Position numbers and translations under genes: made by a program
Shown: piece by piece, positions 32,519 to 42,717 of the stretch
How the letters are laid out: every line of letters begins with the position of its first letter
Position numbering within the stretch: position 1 is the first letter of the stretch
The notes under the pieces: model-generated
The model's database searches: none
Seen by the model: the letters and a program-made list of their open reading frames with translations, nothing else
What the model was told of the DNA's origin: nothing
Origin: Mucilaginibacter yixingensis
GTDB lineage: Bacteria; Bacteroidota; Bacteroidia; Sphingobacteriales; Sphingobacteriaceae
Reading direction: 5' to 3'
Assembly: GCF_041080815.1 (NCBI RefSeq)
Contig: NZ_CP160205.1
Coordinates: forward strand, 3,100,001 to 3,164,000
Length of the DNA stretch: 64,000 bases

Positions 32519-33122
32519 GACCATTTCCTTCAAAAACACCCATTGTTGCCTGCCCCTCTTGAGATATACCTTCGCTTATAAACACCTTTTTTATAGTAAA
32601 GAAAAAGATTTTCACATCAAGCCAAAAGGAAAGATTTTCTACATACCAAACGTCCAGCTTAAATTTTTCGCTCCAACTAATAGCATTACGTCCATTAATT
32701 TGCGCCCACCCTGTTATGCCTGGCTTTACATCGTGACGACGACTCTGCTCTTCATTGTATAAAGGGAGGTAACTTGGCAGCAATGGCCTTGGACCAATAA
32801 GACTCATGTCTCCTTTTAAAACATTAATTAGCTGTAATATTTCATCCAATGATAACTTTCTGACAATTTTCCCTACAGTGGTTAACCGCTCATCATCAGA
32901 TAACAACTCGCCGTTTTTATTCCGGTTATCATTCATTGTTTTAAACTTGATTATTTTAAATATCCGCGAATTTAACCCAGGTCTGGCTTGTATAAAAAAC
33001 ACCTTTCCTTTATTAGCGATAAATAAAAACACTGCAACACTTACTATAACAGGCGACAAAATAAGTATTCCAATTAACGACAATATTATATCAATAAAAC
33101 GTTTAAAAATTTTTTTATACAT
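32511..33122 (-). CDS. Small polyprenyl phosphosugar transferase (PglC-like)
   Basis: This 203-residue monotopic membrane protein has one N-terminal hydrophobic segment ([20 protein letters not shown]) and the bacterial sugar transferase domain: [77 protein letters not shown] and [20 protein letters not shown]. It matches PglC/WecA-independent initiating enzymes that transfer amino-sugar-1-phosphate (such as diNAc-bacillosamine) to undecaprenyl phosphate. It starts the PglC-ATP-grasp-HAD-aminotransferase module. It lacks the N-terminal membrane and Rossmann domains of the WcaJ-type enzyme at 22801. Confidence 0.94.
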   Translation of the reverse strand: MYKKIFKRFIDIILSLIGILILSPVIVSVAVFLFIANKGKVFFIQARPGLNSRIFKIIKFKTMNDNRNKNGELLSDDERLTTVGKIVRKLSLDEILQLINVLKGDMSLIGPRPLLPSYLPLYNEEQSRRHDVKPGITGWAQINGRNAISWSEKFKLDVWYVENLSFWLDVKIFFFTIKKVFISEGISQEGQATMGVFEGNGHE

Positions 33123-34323
33123 TTTTTAAATGCTTCATAATAGTTTGATAAGACTGCTCCACCAAATAGTTTTTCAGCATGAAATCATAACCGTTAGTGC
33201 CCATGGTGTGCCTAGCTGCCGAATTTATCTGCAAATATAACAGAGCTTCATTAAACTCATCTATATTTCCACTTAGACACCAAATACCTATGTTATTTTC
33301 TGTTATGACTTCTCCAACGTCTGTATTACTGTCTGTAGCGGCCAGCACCGGCATTTTATTTTCAAGGTAAGACAACAAGCGAGAGGGGAAATTAGGTATC
33401 GTAAATCTTTTATCAAGAAAAATTAGCCCAACATCGCATGATGATAGCAATACGTCATAATCTTTTTTAGGAAGACTCTGCAATAACAAAACATTATCAG
33501 CCTTATTGCTTGTTACCCAGGCATGAAGTTTAGGATATTCGGTACCTTGTCCTATTATTACAAAAAACAGCCCCTTACGTCCGGCATTTGTCTTTAATAC
33601 GTTTATTAAAAAATCTATGCCCTGAGGTTTGCCTAAATTACCGCCATATATAAAAGTAACTGCGTCCAGAGGGATGTTATAATCAGCCTTAATATGTTTT
33701 TTTTCTTCGTCCGAAACATTAATCTCCAGCGGCTCTATGCTATTGGGGTTAACTTCAATCTTTTTTGGATCAACGGCATTATGATCTGTTATAAACCGGA
33801 CATTTGCAGGCGACATACAACCGATATAATCTGATATGTCATACAATTGCTTCTCTTTCTGTTTAAAAAAACGATGCAGGATGCCATCTTTTTTTATCAT
33901 ATCTAGATCAACTGCATTTTGCGGAAAGATGTCTTTAAGCAATAGATATGAAACGGCCTTATCCCTGTTTTTTATAAACTTAACCACATTGGTAAAAGTA
34001 ATTGGCGGAGTAGAATACAGGACAAGGTCGAATTTAATTTGGCTATAATGCTTTTTTATAGCTTTTTCAAATTGTTTCTCAACCAGTAATGTCCCAATCC
34101 CTTTCTCCAAAAAATTAGTTTTCTGGATATTTAAAGTTTTAACATTTAAAATTCTAACGTTTCCCGAAGTAAAAACAGCCGTAGGTTTTTTATATCTTCT
34201 TTCAACCGGGCTAACTATACAAACCTGATGTCCGTTATTGCTAAATACACGAATCAGATCTGTATAAATGTTTCTTTCGGCAACATCATTTATTTTTACA
34301 AGCGTCAAAAACAGTATATTCAT
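33115..34323 (-). CDS. Glycosyltransferase, WbuB-like (GT4)
   Basis: This 402-residue GT-B enzyme begins with [20 protein letters not shown]. The C-terminal half carries GT4 features: [40 protein letters not shown] and a nucleotide-sugar region with [18 protein letters not shown]. WbuB-type enzymes transfer L-FucNAc onto lipid-linked GlcNAc; the UDP-FucNAc genes fnlA, fnlB and fnlC lie directly upstream, so L-FucNAc is the likely donor. Its start is 3 bases from the fnlC-like stop and its end overlaps the PglC-like gene by 8 bases. Confidence 0.9.
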   Translation of the reverse strand: MNILFLTLVKINDVAERNIYTDLIRVFSNNGHQVCIVSPVERRYKKPTAVFTSGNVRILNVKTLNIQKTNFLEKGIGTLLVEKQFEKAIKKHYSQIKFDLVLYSTPPITFTNVVKFIKNRDKAVSYLLLKDIFPQNAVDLDMIKKDGILHRFFKQKEKQLYDISDYIGCMSPANVRFITDHNAVDPKKIEVNPNSIEPLEINVSDEEKKHIKADYNIPLDAVTFIYGGNLGKPQGIDFLINVLKTNAGRKGLFFVIIGQGTEYPKLHAWVTSNKADNVLLLQSLPKKDYDVLLSSCDVGLIFLDKRFTIPNFPSRLLSYLENKMPVLAATDSNTDVGEVITENNIGIWCLSGNIDEFNEALLYLQINSAARHTMGTNGYDFMLKNYLVEQSYQTIMKHLKNV

Positions 34324-34326
34324 TAA

Positions 34327-35469
34327 TTAATTATTTTCGCTCCAAACTACTCTTTTTATATAATCTGTATAACTAATAATTATACGAACCATTTTTTCAG
34401 AAACATTAGGCATAGAATAATCAGCAACTTGTCTAAAGTTCCTATTCTCACCAATCTGTTGATATTGAAGTTGGTTCAATCCTTGTAAAATACGCTCCGG
34501 ATTTAATCCTACCATCATCACCGAGGCTTCTTCCATGGCCTCCGGCCTTTCGTGCGCATCACGAATATTAAGTGCCGGGAAATTTAAAATCGACGATTCT
34601 TCAGAAATGGTTCCGCTATCTGATAATACCGCAAATGCATCTTTCTGTAGTGCGTTATAATCATTAAAGCCTAATGGTTTCAAAAACTGTACTTCTGGCC
34701 TTACTTTAACGTTTTTAGCGTCAATCATTTTACGTGTGCGCGGATGTGTACTGACGATAATTGGAAAACCATATTTTTCAGCAATCAGATTCAGGCTATC
34801 AATAAGTCCGTTAAAATTCTTTTCACTATTAATGTTTTCTTCGCGGTGGGAGGACACCACGAAATATTTCCGGGCCTCTATATTGAGTTTATTTAAAATG
34901 TTTGATGCCTTTATTTCGGGCAAATAGTGGTTCAAAACCTCAAACATTGGTGAACCCGTTTTTATAATACGATCAGCAGGTAACCCTTCTTTCAATAAAT
35001 ACTCACGGGCAATATCGCTATAGGTTAGATTGATGTCAGACACATGATCAACTATCTTACGATTGGTTTCTTCTGGAACACGCTGATCAAAACATCTGTT
35101 GCCTGCCTCCATATGAAAGATAGGAATGTGTCTTTTTTTTGCTGGTATGGCGCACAGACATGAGTTTGTGTCTCCTAATACCAAAAAAGCATCCGGCTGA
35201 TGTTCTTCAAGCAACGGATCTATTTTAATAAGTATTTGACCTACTGTTTCAGTTCCCGTTTTACCTGCCGCGTTTAGAAAAAAGTCGGGCTTCCGAATCT
35301 TCATATCATCAAAAAATATCTGATTCAGTTCATAATCATAATTTTGGCCAGTGTGAACTATTACATGATCTATTGCTTCAGAATTATCTAACGCGGCCAT
35401 AACACGGGCCAAGCGAATTATTTCCGGTCTTGTGCCCACAACCGTCATTACTTTTAATTTCTGTTTCAT
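34327..35469 (-). CDS. fnlC: UDP-N-acetyl sugar 2-epimerase (WecB/FnlC-like)
   Basis: This 380-residue protein has the UDP-GlcNAc 2-epimerase fold: VVGTRPEIIRLARVMAAL, VHTGQNYDYELNQIFFDDM, LVLGDTNSCL, HMEAGNRCFDQRVPEETNRK and LSDSGTISEESSILNFPALN. Placed directly after the 4,6-dehydratase and the reductase genes, it most likely performs the C2 epimerisation that gives UDP-L-FucNAc, as FnlC/WbjD. The alternative is a plain WecB that makes UDP-ManNAc. The operon order fnlA-fnlB-fnlC supports the first reading. Confidence 0.92.
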   Translation of the reverse strand: MKQKLKVMTVVGTRPEIIRLARVMAALDNSEAIDHVIVHTGQNYDYELNQIFFDDMKIRKPDFFLNAAGKTGTETVGQILIKIDPLLEEHQPDAFLVLGDTNSCLCAIPAKKRHIPIFHMEAGNRCFDQRVPEETNRKIVDHVSDINLTYSDIAREYLLKEGLPADRIIKTGSPMFEVLNHYLPEIKASNILNKLNIEARKYFVVSSHREENINSEKNFNGLIDSLNLIAEKYGFPIIVSTHPRTRKMIDAKNVKVRPEVQFLKPLGFNDYNALQKDAFAVLSDSGTISEESSILNFPALNIRDAHERPEAMEEASVMMVGLNPERILQGLNQLQYQQIGENRNFRQVADYSMPNVSEKMVRIIISYTDYIKRVVWSENN

Positions 35470-35493
35470 TTAGTATTTGGTGTAAAGAAGTTA

Positions 35494-36615
35494 TTAAACA
35501 GTTTCCATATATGTATCTGCATCCTCTGGATCAAAGAATTCATTTATCCAGAAATTGGTATATAAAACATCGTCGCCTATGTTTTTTATGTTATGCGTGT
35601 ACCATATAGGCATATCTACGTAAGCCGGTTCTTCACCGTCAAGATAAAAGTCAAACACTTCGTCAGTACCTACTCTTCTTAATTGTATTAGTGCTTTACC
35701 CTTTATAACCGCAAATCTTTCAATTTTCCGCGTATGGAAATGGTTGCCTCTTGTAATACCTGGTACTGTTGTGGAAAATGACACCTGCCCGCCAATGTTT
35801 AGCTTTATAATTTCTACAAAAGATCCTCTCGCATCAGTGTTTTTCTTCAACTTGACCGGATTGTGATTCTCAATATCCATGTAACACCTAAAGGTGTTAA
35901 ACAAATTCAGTTCAAACTTTGATTTAAGCTCTGGGATAATGCCATCTTTGAAATATAAGTCCTTGAAACCCTCCAGCAATGACAATATTTCGGATACCTT
36001 TTGTTCATCAGTGTGTGGTATCTGGAGCTGATGATTACCTTCATTACGACTTATTTCATCAATTATCAGCTTCACAAGATCACTCACATATATCAATTTC
36101 ACCGTTCCGTCTACATCTATCTTCGGTTGCTCGTTGTGGGTTAGCTGATGTGAAAATGTGGCTATAAACGAGTTATAATATGGGCTACCAAATGGACCAA
36201 ATACATTGGGAATCACCAAACCGCTAAATTTCCCGCCAGACTCTCGGGCCCAATCTATTAATAGTTCCCGTCCATGTAATTTGCTTTTTCCGTACAAATT
36301 ATCTCGCTCTTCTTGAGATGAGGATGAAAACAGCACATGCGCTTTACTCTGGGTGTTTTTTAGAGCGTCTATTAATTTTTTAACCAGCTGTATATTGGTG
36401 TCATATATTACCTGGGGATCATTATGCCTATTAAGCGCCGCTAAATGAACAATTACATCGCATTTTCCAACAAAGTCATTCAACAATTGCTCGTCAGAAA
36501 AATAGGTAATATCGTAGCCTACGCGTTCAAATTTATCGGGAAATAGCCCTAAGCTGTTATACAAATGTTGCCCAACAAAACCTTCTTGCCCGGTTATTCC
36601 AACTTTAATTTTCAT
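35494..36615 (-). CDS. fnlB: UDP-2-acetamido-2,6-dideoxy-hexulose reductase (FnlB/WbjC-like)
   Basis: This 373-residue protein has an SDR domain (VGITGQEGFVGQHLYNSLGL; catalytic YGKSK in DNLYGKSKLHGRELL) and a C-terminal cupin-like domain (KKNTDARGSFVEIIKLNIGG, GNHFHTRKIERFAVIKGKAL, VDMPIWYTHNIKN). This two-domain architecture is specific for the FnlB/WbjC/Cap5F family, which epimerises and reduces the 4-keto-6-deoxy intermediate during UDP-L-FucNAc synthesis. It lies between the 4,6-dehydratase and the 2-epimerase genes. Confidence 0.95.
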   Translation of the reverse strand: MKIKVGITGQEGFVGQHLYNSLGLFPDKFERVGYDITYFSDEQLLNDFVGKCDVIVHLAALNRHNDPQVIYDTNIQLVKKLIDALKNTQSKAHVLFSSSSQEERDNLYGKSKLHGRELLIDWARESGGKFSGLVIPNVFGPFGSPYYNSFIATFSHQLTHNEQPKIDVDGTVKLIYVSDLVKLIIDEISRNEGNHQLQIPHTDEQKVSEILSLLEGFKDLYFKDGIIPELKSKFELNLFNTFRCYMDIENHNPVKLKKNTDARGSFVEIIKLNIGGQVSFSTTVPGITRGNHFHTRKIERFAVIKGKALIQLRRVGTDEVFDFYLDGEEPAYVDMPIWYTHNIKNIGDDVLYTNFWINEFFDPEDADTYMETV

Positions 36616-36691
36616 AAATAGATAAATAGCTAAATAGTATAATTGCCGTAATCTTCATAAAGCACGACAATTTGCTAAGTACTGATGAATA

Positions 36692-37732
36692 TTACTCGAT
36701 ATGGTGCGCAGCACTTGTATCGCCAAAAACCTCTTTTTTAATTAATGGTAACTTGGATAATAAGTTAATCATTCCTTCAACCCCAAGCTGTGTTGTATTA
36801 TGCGAATGATAATCTTGTACTGAGGATACATCCACTTCGCCTTCTGAAAAGTATTGGTTATAATTGAGGTTTCTATTATCGGCAGGTATCCTGTAAAACT
36901 CACCCATATCTTCAGCTTTTGCCATTTCCTCTCTGGTGCAAAGCGTCTCGTAAAGTTTTTCTCCGTGCCGGGTACCAATTACTTTAATCTCAGTATCTGC
37001 ATTACAGATCTTCTTTAACGCCATGGCAAGATCATTTATGGTACCAGCGGGAGCTTTATTTACAAAAAGGTCGCCTTGTTTACCATGCTCAAAAGCAAAG
37101 AGCACTAGCTCAACCGCATCATCCAACGACATTAAAAATCTTGTCATCTTAGGATCTGTTATTGTGATAGCCGCATTTTCTTTAATTTGTCTTAAAAACA
37201 AAGGAATCACAGACCCTCTTGATGCCATTACATTGCCATACCTTGTAAGGCAAATTGTGGTATTATTATCAATTACATTTCTTGAGGCTGCAATTGCTAC
37301 TTTTTCCATTAATGCCTTAGATATGCCCATTGCGTTAATTGGATAAGCAGCTTTGTCTGTACTTAAGCAAATTACCTTTGCAACTTTGTTTGCAACGGCA
37401 GCATCGATTACATTTTGAGTACCAAGAACATTGGTTTTGGTTGCTTCAATTGGAAAAAACTCGCAAGACGGAACTTGCTTTAAGGCGGCAGCATGAAAAA
37501 CATAATCTACTCCACGCATTGCTTTTTCAATGCTCGCGTAATCACGTACATCCCCTATGTAAAACTTCAATTTCTCATTTTTGAGACGATTACGCATATC
37601 ATCCTGCTTTTTTTCATCGCGGCTAAATATGCGAATTTCACGAAAGTGGTCTGTTTGCAGAAACCGATTTAAAACAGCGTTACCAAACGAACCGGTTCCA
37701 CCAGTAATCAAAAGAATTTTATTGTTAAACAT
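36692..37732 (-). CDS. fnlA: UDP-GlcNAc 4,6-dehydratase/5-epimerase (FnlA/WbjB-like)
   Basis: This 346-residue soluble SDR has the cofactor motif LLITGGTGSFGNAVLNRFL and the S-M-K triad in STDKAAYPINAMGISKALME. The length and lack of membrane domains distinguish it from the PglF-like enzyme at 26041. With FnlB and FnlC it converts UDP-GlcNAc to UDP-L-FucNAc. Its start overlaps the end of the upstream GT4 gene by 8 bases. Confidence 0.95.
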   Translation of the reverse strand: MFNNKILLITGGTGSFGNAVLNRFLQTDHFREIRIFSRDEKKQDDMRNRLKNEKLKFYIGDVRDYASIEKAMRGVDYVFHAAALKQVPSCEFFPIEATKTNVLGTQNVIDAAVANKVAKVICLSTDKAAYPINAMGISKALMEKVAIAASRNVIDNNTTICLTRYGNVMASRGSVIPLFLRQIKENAAITITDPKMTRFLMSLDDAVELVLFAFEHGKQGDLFVNKAPAGTINDLAMALKKICNADTEIKVIGTRHGEKLYETLCTREEMAKAEDMGEFYRIPADNRNLNYNQYFSEGEVDVSSVQDYHSHNTTQLGVEGMINLLSKLPLIKKEVFGDTSAAHHIE

Positions 37733-38765
37733 AGAAGTTGGAAATAATTTCTTTAAAGTAATCCGAACGCGACTTTCGGGAAAATCGTGTTAAAATATGT
37801 TGTCTATTACTTTCAAGAAGAGGGTTATTTATATCGTAATCTTTTTCTAAATTGTCAAAAAGCTGAACCGCAACACTAGGACCCACATTAGGTTCTATTA
37901 TACAGCCTCTGTTCTCTACTGTGTCCTTTAATCCGCCCTTACCTGTGTGAAATATATAATTCTTTAAAGCCATGGCTTCAAGCACGGCTATACCAAATCC
38001 TTCGTAAGTAGATAATTGAAAATAATATTTACTATTGGCTAGTATTTCTATTTTCTTTTTTTCACTAATTGACCCAGTAAATATAACATCATTTTTTAAG
38101 TTTCTTTCTTCGACAAGCTTTTCAATATAGCTTTTACCGTCGCCCCAGGCTCCTATCAGAACTAATTTAAAGTTTGGATATTTCTTTTTGATTTCACTAA
38201 ATAATTCGACAGAAGTGTCCAACCCCTTTCTTTTGACGTTAGCTACCGTGGCCATCCAACAAATACTCGTTATAAAGTCCTCTTTATTGAAAATGGCACT
38301 TGTGTTGTAAATATCGGTATCTATACTATGAGGAAAATAAGACAATTTATTAACACCCTGCTTAGGGAACTCCCCCAATATATGACTCACATTTTCCAAA
38401 TCATTTTTTGACACAACGTTACAAACGTTTGATAGCATGTAATTCAACTTAAACAATGCCTTGAAAATATTTCTTTTCTTAACAGTGATTTCCATTTCAC
38501 CAAACTCGTCGATCCCCCCCGTAAAAATCACCTTTTTTAAAGCAAAACGCGCCAAAAATGCAGGGATTAATGAGATTTTGTAGAAGTATAAAAACGCAAC
38601 ATCGTAAGTCCAGAACTTCAAAAAGTCACTAATTTTATTGGTAGTAATAACTTCAAATCCGCCATCTTTAAGGACCTGTATATCTTCTACATAGAAACCT
38701 GTCACTTTGAATAACTGCACATCTTTAACAGATGAAAAGAACAACACTTTTTTCTTTTTCAACAT
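37725..38765 (-). CDS. Glycosyltransferase family 4
   Basis: This 346-residue GT-B protein has the GT4 donor-binding half: SICWMATVANVKRKGLDTSV, KLVLIGAWGDGKSYIEKLVE, DVIFTGSISEKKKIEILANS and the EX7E-like FQLSTYEGFGIAVLEAMALK. Its acceptor half is divergent. It probably adds one residue of the repeat unit on the cytoplasmic side; sugar specificity is unknown. Its start overlaps the preceding GT4 gene end by 7 bases. Confidence 0.9.
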   Translation of the reverse strand: MLKKKKVLFFSSVKDVQLFKVTGFYVEDIQVLKDGGFEVITTNKISDFLKFWTYDVAFLYFYKISLIPAFLARFALKKVIFTGGIDEFGEMEITVKKRNIFKALFKLNYMLSNVCNVVSKNDLENVSHILGEFPKQGVNKLSYFPHSIDTDIYNTSAIFNKEDFITSICWMATVANVKRKGLDTSVELFSEIKKKYPNFKLVLIGAWGDGKSYIEKLVEERNLKNDVIFTGSISEKKKIEILANSKYYFQLSTYEGFGIAVLEAMALKNYIFHTGKGGLKDTVENRGCIIEPNVGPSVAVQLFDNLEKDYDINNPLLESNRQHILTRFSRKSRSDYFKEIISNFYV

Positions 38766-39916
38766 ATAATTCCGTTAAGCATATCTTTCCCCCAATCAAA
38801 GGTTAATTCTTCTTTTCTTTTTTTGCATATCTCCGCAATCTCCAAATAGTTCTTTTTGTCTAGTAACGATACTATTTTCTTTTGCAAGGCCTCTGCATTT
38901 AATTCAAATATGAGTTCCTCATATTTCAATGCCTCTGGAATACCACCTTTATTCGAGCCGATAACAGGTATATTTAGATATAAAGCTTCAAGTATTGTGT
39001 TAGGAAAGGAATCAGCTAGTGATGGCACAACGAGTAAGTTAGCAGCTTTTAAAAATGACAACGGCGATGGATTGGATCCCTCAAACGTTATATTTTTGAA
39101 TTTGCTATATTTCTTCTTGTAATATGGGAGCAAATCGCCTCCACCAATAATATGCAGTTTGCAGGTGTTTAACAGTTCGGTACCGGCATATGCCTCAAGC
39201 AATATATGTAAGCCTTTTCTGGTATCAGAAACATTACCAATAAACATTATTGTAAAACCAGAGCAATGAGCATCCTTAGTCATACTGCTCTCTGTTTGAG
39301 TTTCTTTCTGTAGCCAGGATGTATTTACATTATTAGGGATAAGAAATGCCTTTTTAATAATCTGACTAGAAAGCATAGGATGCCTGCCCTTTAAAACATC
39401 TAAATCATACTGACATTGAATATTAATTTTTGAAACAGATTGCAGGACAATCTTTTCAATTCTGGTTAATGTCTTCAATCTGAGATTATTTATAAATCCA
39501 TTTTTGAGTGAGTCTCCTTCAAATGAGCGATAACCAATAAAATCTTGCCACACTATAAAACAGATTTTTCTAAATCCCAGATATTTTAGCTGAATTGCAT
39601 AAGGAACGTCTACCGCTACAGACCAATCATAATCAAGCTGTTTCAATTGTTTTTTTACAAAAAAATAATTGATTATAAAGTTTACAAGCCCAGCTGGCAA
39701 AAATCCGTTCTTCTTGTATTTTAAAGGGATGTGATTTACATTCGGAATTTCCTCAATCACTTTTGATTTTGGGCAAAATATCGTTACATGCGCTCCTTTA
39801 TCACTAAAAGATCTTATTAATTCAAGCAGCCGTCTGGTTCCCCCGGTAACATGGTGACTTTCAAAATCATGATAGGTAAAAAAAACCAGGCGTGAGTTAC
39901 TAGTAATACAAGACAT
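38759..39916 (-). CDS. Glycosyltransferase family 4
   Basis: Start at ATG 39916 (MSCITSNSRLVFFTYHDFES), giving 385 residues; a TTG six codons upstream is less likely. The acceptor domain has the glycine-rich HVTGGTRRLLELIRSFSDKG, and the donor domain GFTIMFIGNVSDTRKGLHIL, CKLHIIGGGDLLPYYKKKY and ANLLVVPSLADSFPNTILEA (EX7E region). Sugar specificity is unknown. It sits 7 bases after the Wzy candidate stop. Confidence 0.91.
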   Translation of the reverse strand: MSCITSNSRLVFFTYHDFESHHVTGGTRRLLELIRSFSDKGAHVTIFCPKSKVIEEIPNVNHIPLKYKKNGFLPAGLVNFIINYFFVKKQLKQLDYDWSVAVDVPYAIQLKYLGFRKICFIVWQDFIGYRSFEGDSLKNGFINNLRLKTLTRIEKIVLQSVSKINIQCQYDLDVLKGRHPMLSSQIIKKAFLIPNNVNTSWLQKETQTESSMTKDAHCSGFTIMFIGNVSDTRKGLHILLEAYAGTELLNTCKLHIIGGGDLLPYYKKKYSKFKNITFEGSNPSPLSFLKAANLLVVPSLADSFPNTILEALYLNIPVIGSNKGGIPEALKYEELIFELNAEALQKKIVSLLDKKNYLEIAEICKKRKEELTFDWGKDMLNGIIC

Positions 39917-39923
39917 TTGATAA

Positions 39924-41162
39924 CTATTTTGCAATAATGAATAATACTAAGTTGATAGCAGCGATTATTGAAAATGCGACCAAAAAAACTTTTAAAACGC
40001 CTTTCACTATAGTTCGAAGTGAAACCTTTTCAATATTTATTTTATAACTTACTATACTTAGTATCAATACTAACAATGGCACAATTAAATCAATCCTATG
40101 CCTATAATTAAATAAAGTTCCTCCCAATATAATGTGCCCTAAAAGGCAAATGTACAGAATGATTTTAAGCCGCCCTTTTATGTAAGTTCTGTTTACAAAT
40201 ATGTATATCCAAAAAAACAGATAAGTTATGCCTGACACCGACATAAAAATCTCGTACGGAAATATCACATCTGTATAAAAAATCCCATAGGCTGGAAAAG
40301 GCAGAAAACAATATAGTACCGAATAAATGGTTAGGCGCAGAGGTAAAGGCAAGCCAAGAATAACCCCACCCATGCCAGAAGTGTCAGAATCTGACAATTG
40401 CAAGGCCATAAATTCTGTATAATATGTATTAAAAGCAATGAACAAATAGCTTAAAACTGATGCTATTACGGTGGTTATCAAAATAGCGAAAAAAAACCTC
40501 TTGTATTTGGGCTTAATAGATTGAAGCCATTTTACCGTATAGTATAAAGATATTGCCAATATGATAATCAACAATAATTCAAGTCTTAAATTGAGCACAA
40601 CAAATGCCAGTATTAGAAAAAGAAACCACTTAAAAACACTGTTATCTTTTAACAAAACGAAACATACCAACCCTAAAATCATAGAACAAAAGATCTCCCG
40701 TTCTATGGTTAAAGAAAAGCCTAAAAAAGATGGCTCTATTAAGCAAATAAAGATGATGAGAATCTTAATTGGATTATCAAACTTCAGTACCCGGGTATAG
40801 ATTTTATTAACAATAAATACCAGGATTAAGTTACTACATAGCAACCAGCTATATTCAGGCAAAGGAGTAAATAACTTCAAAAAGTCCACAAAACTTATCA
40901 GAAATATAGGATAAGCTTTATACGCTATAAACTCAAACTGAACATCGTTATATAAATCACTTATTGATGATGTTGTGGCCACATCATAAAACATAGAAGA
41001 ATCGAACAACGTGTATTGGAATCCATTCTTTGTTGCCGTGAAGTTCGGAAAAACGGCTATTATGAAAAGAAAAACCAGTACAAAGAGTATATATGGAATG
41101 ATGTTGTAGAGACTTTCCTTTTTTATGTTGACAACAAATTTGTTAGAATTTTCAGTTATCAT
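39924..41162 (-). CDS. Multi-pass membrane protein, O-antigen/EPS polymerase candidate (Wzy-like)
   Basis: With ATG at 41162 this protein has 412 residues; the in-frame TTG at 41177 is weaker. It has about ten to twelve hydrophobic helices (IIPYILFVLVFLFIIAVF, KILIIFICLIEPSFLGFSL, FFAILITTVIASVLSYLFIA) and a larger loop in the region FTATKNGFQYTLFDSSMFYD. Sequence is too divergent to assign by family alone. Position between Wzx and GT genes and its topology make it the most likely Wzy polymerase, joining lipid-linked repeat units in the periplasm. Confidence 0.7.
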   Translation of the reverse strand: MITENSNKFVVNIKKESLYNIIPYILFVLVFLFIIAVFPNFTATKNGFQYTLFDSSMFYDVATTSSISDLYNDVQFEFIAYKAYPIFLISFVDFLKLFTPLPEYSWLLCSNLILVFIVNKIYTRVLKFDNPIKILIIFICLIEPSFLGFSLTIEREIFCSMILGLVCFVLLKDNSVFKWFLFLILAFVVLNLRLELLLIIILAISLYYTVKWLQSIKPKYKRFFFAILITTVIASVLSYLFIAFNTYYTEFMALQLSDSDTSGMGGVILGLPLPLRLTIYSVLYCFLPFPAYGIFYTDVIFPYEIFMSVSGITYLFFWIYIFVNRTYIKGRLKIILYICLLGHIILGGTLFNYRHRIDLIVPLLVLILSIVSYKINIEKVSLRTIVKGVLKVFLVAFSIIAAINLVLFIIAK

Positions 41163-41206
41163 CTTTATAAATCTCAATCCACAACATTACTGATTAACGT
41201 ATACAA

Positions 41207-42652
41207 TTATTCTCCAGCTACTAATCGCAGTTTTTTCATAGTGAGACCAACAACGCTTTTTATAAAAACGTTCTTCGACACAATCGCTAGCGTCATTACA
41301 TAGAAAATAGCATTTATCGCTATTACTAAGCATTCTTTAGTTATATATTGTAAATGCAGCTCTCGTATAACAAACGATATTGGAATGAAAAGTAAGGCCA
41401 CTATTAAAGAAAGCAGCGGTGTCTTAAAATCCATTGAAAAATCAAAAAACTTTTTGGCATAAATATAAGCGGAGAGAGTTACCGCTATTTCGGCTACAAT
41501 ATTTGCAATACAAGAGCCAATAAAAGACAGCGACGGAATCAGCAACAGGTTTAAAGCAAAGCTACAAATCATACCAATAATGACAGCTTTAAGCAAATAC
41601 TTTTCTTTCCCTGCTGGGGTCAATAATTGTATCCCGAATAGATTGCTCAGCCCAATAATGAACACTATTGGACATAAAAGCTTAAGTACCATTATCGAAT
41701 CAATAAATTGTTTCCCGGCAAAAGTATAAATCAAAAACTCAGAGCTGATGTATAGGCCCACACACATTGGAATACTCACTACACAAATAAACGTATATGA
41801 TTTTTGGATTAAGCTTTTCAGTACTTCCTGTTGTTGTTCATTATATGCTTTGCTTATTTGTGGTATAATTATAGTACTTATAGCGCCCACAAATACCAGA
41901 GGGATCTTGACAATTCTAACCGCAGTTGAATAAATACCCACCGTTGTGGTGTCTTTCATAAATCCTAAAATCACATTATCAAACAGCACATATACGCTAA
42001 TAGCTAACGTTGAGCTTAATATTATTACAAGTGGCTTAAAATGTTTTTTTATGTCCTTTGTATTAAATATAAACTTAAACTTGCCTTTAATAAATAATAA
42101 GTTTGATATGCCATTAAAAACAAATACACTGGCTGTGAGAAGATAATAAAGAGTTGGACTGGCCCCTTTCTTAAAACATAAAAATAACAACAATAAGGAG
42201 ACTGACTTAATGATTATTGTCCTTATCGTTATGTAAGAAAAGTTTCCTATGGCTTGAAAAAACCATTCTAACGAGAGTATATTGAAAAACATTATTAAAA
42301 TACCAATCAAAACCAGATGTAATTTCTCGTTTAATGATGGTATTATTAACGCCGCCCCTAAGTAAATAATACTAAAAAGGATTGTTGACGTGACATGAAT
42401 TATTAATATCTGACTAAATATCTTATCAAGTTCAGAGGGATCATCTTTGACTTTCGCAATTTCTCTAACACCATAATATGGAATACCCAGAGCAGCAAAA
42501 AGTATAAAATATTGGGTAAAACTATCAATAAAATTTACTGTCCCAATACCAGAAGGTCCCAATATTCGAGAAACGTATGGAAAGCTAATTAGAGGAAATA
42601 AGAACTGGCTTGCCGATAGCAAAATATTAAAAAACAGATTCTTCTTTAACAT
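41207..42652 (-). CDS. wzx: Polysaccharide flippase (Wzx, MATE/MVF-type)
   Basis: This 481-residue membrane protein has about 14 helices and the Wzx-type N-terminus NILLSASQFLFPLISFPYVS followed by RILGPSGIGTVNFIDSFTQY. Further segments (VFVGAISTIIIPQISKAYNE) match oligosaccharide flippases. It moves lipid-linked repeat units across the inner membrane. Base composition is visibly AT-rich like the neighbouring Wzy candidate. Confidence 0.93.
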   Translation of the reverse strand: MLKKNLFFNILLSASQFLFPLISFPYVSRILGPSGIGTVNFIDSFTQYFILFAALGIPYYGVREIAKVKDDPSELDKIFSQILIIHVTSTILFSIIYLGAALIIPSLNEKLHLVLIGILIMFFNILSLEWFFQAIGNFSYITIRTIIIKSVSLLLLFLCFKKGASPTLYYLLTASVFVFNGISNLLFIKGKFKFIFNTKDIKKHFKPLVIILSSTLAISVYVLFDNVILGFMKDTTTVGIYSTAVRIVKIPLVFVGAISTIIIPQISKAYNEQQQEVLKSLIQKSYTFICVVSIPMCVGLYISSEFLIYTFAGKQFIDSIMVLKLLCPIVFIIGLSNLFGIQLLTPAGKEKYLLKAVIIGMICSFALNLLLIPSLSFIGSCIANIVAEIAVTLSAYIYAKKFFDFSMDFKTPLLSLIVALLFIPISFVIRELHLQYITKECLVIAINAIFYVMTLAIVSKNVFIKSVVGLTMKKLRLVAGE

Positions 42653-42717
42653 ACGTTGTTATTAAAATTGCCCATCCTCCAAATCTGAAATTATTATATT
42701 AAGCGCTAAAATAAAGC

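Noticed and set aside
39917..39934. Upstream TTG start of the GT4 gene
   Set aside because: It would overlap the Wzy candidate by 11 bases and uses a rarer start; ATG at 39916 begins a normal GT4 N-terminus.
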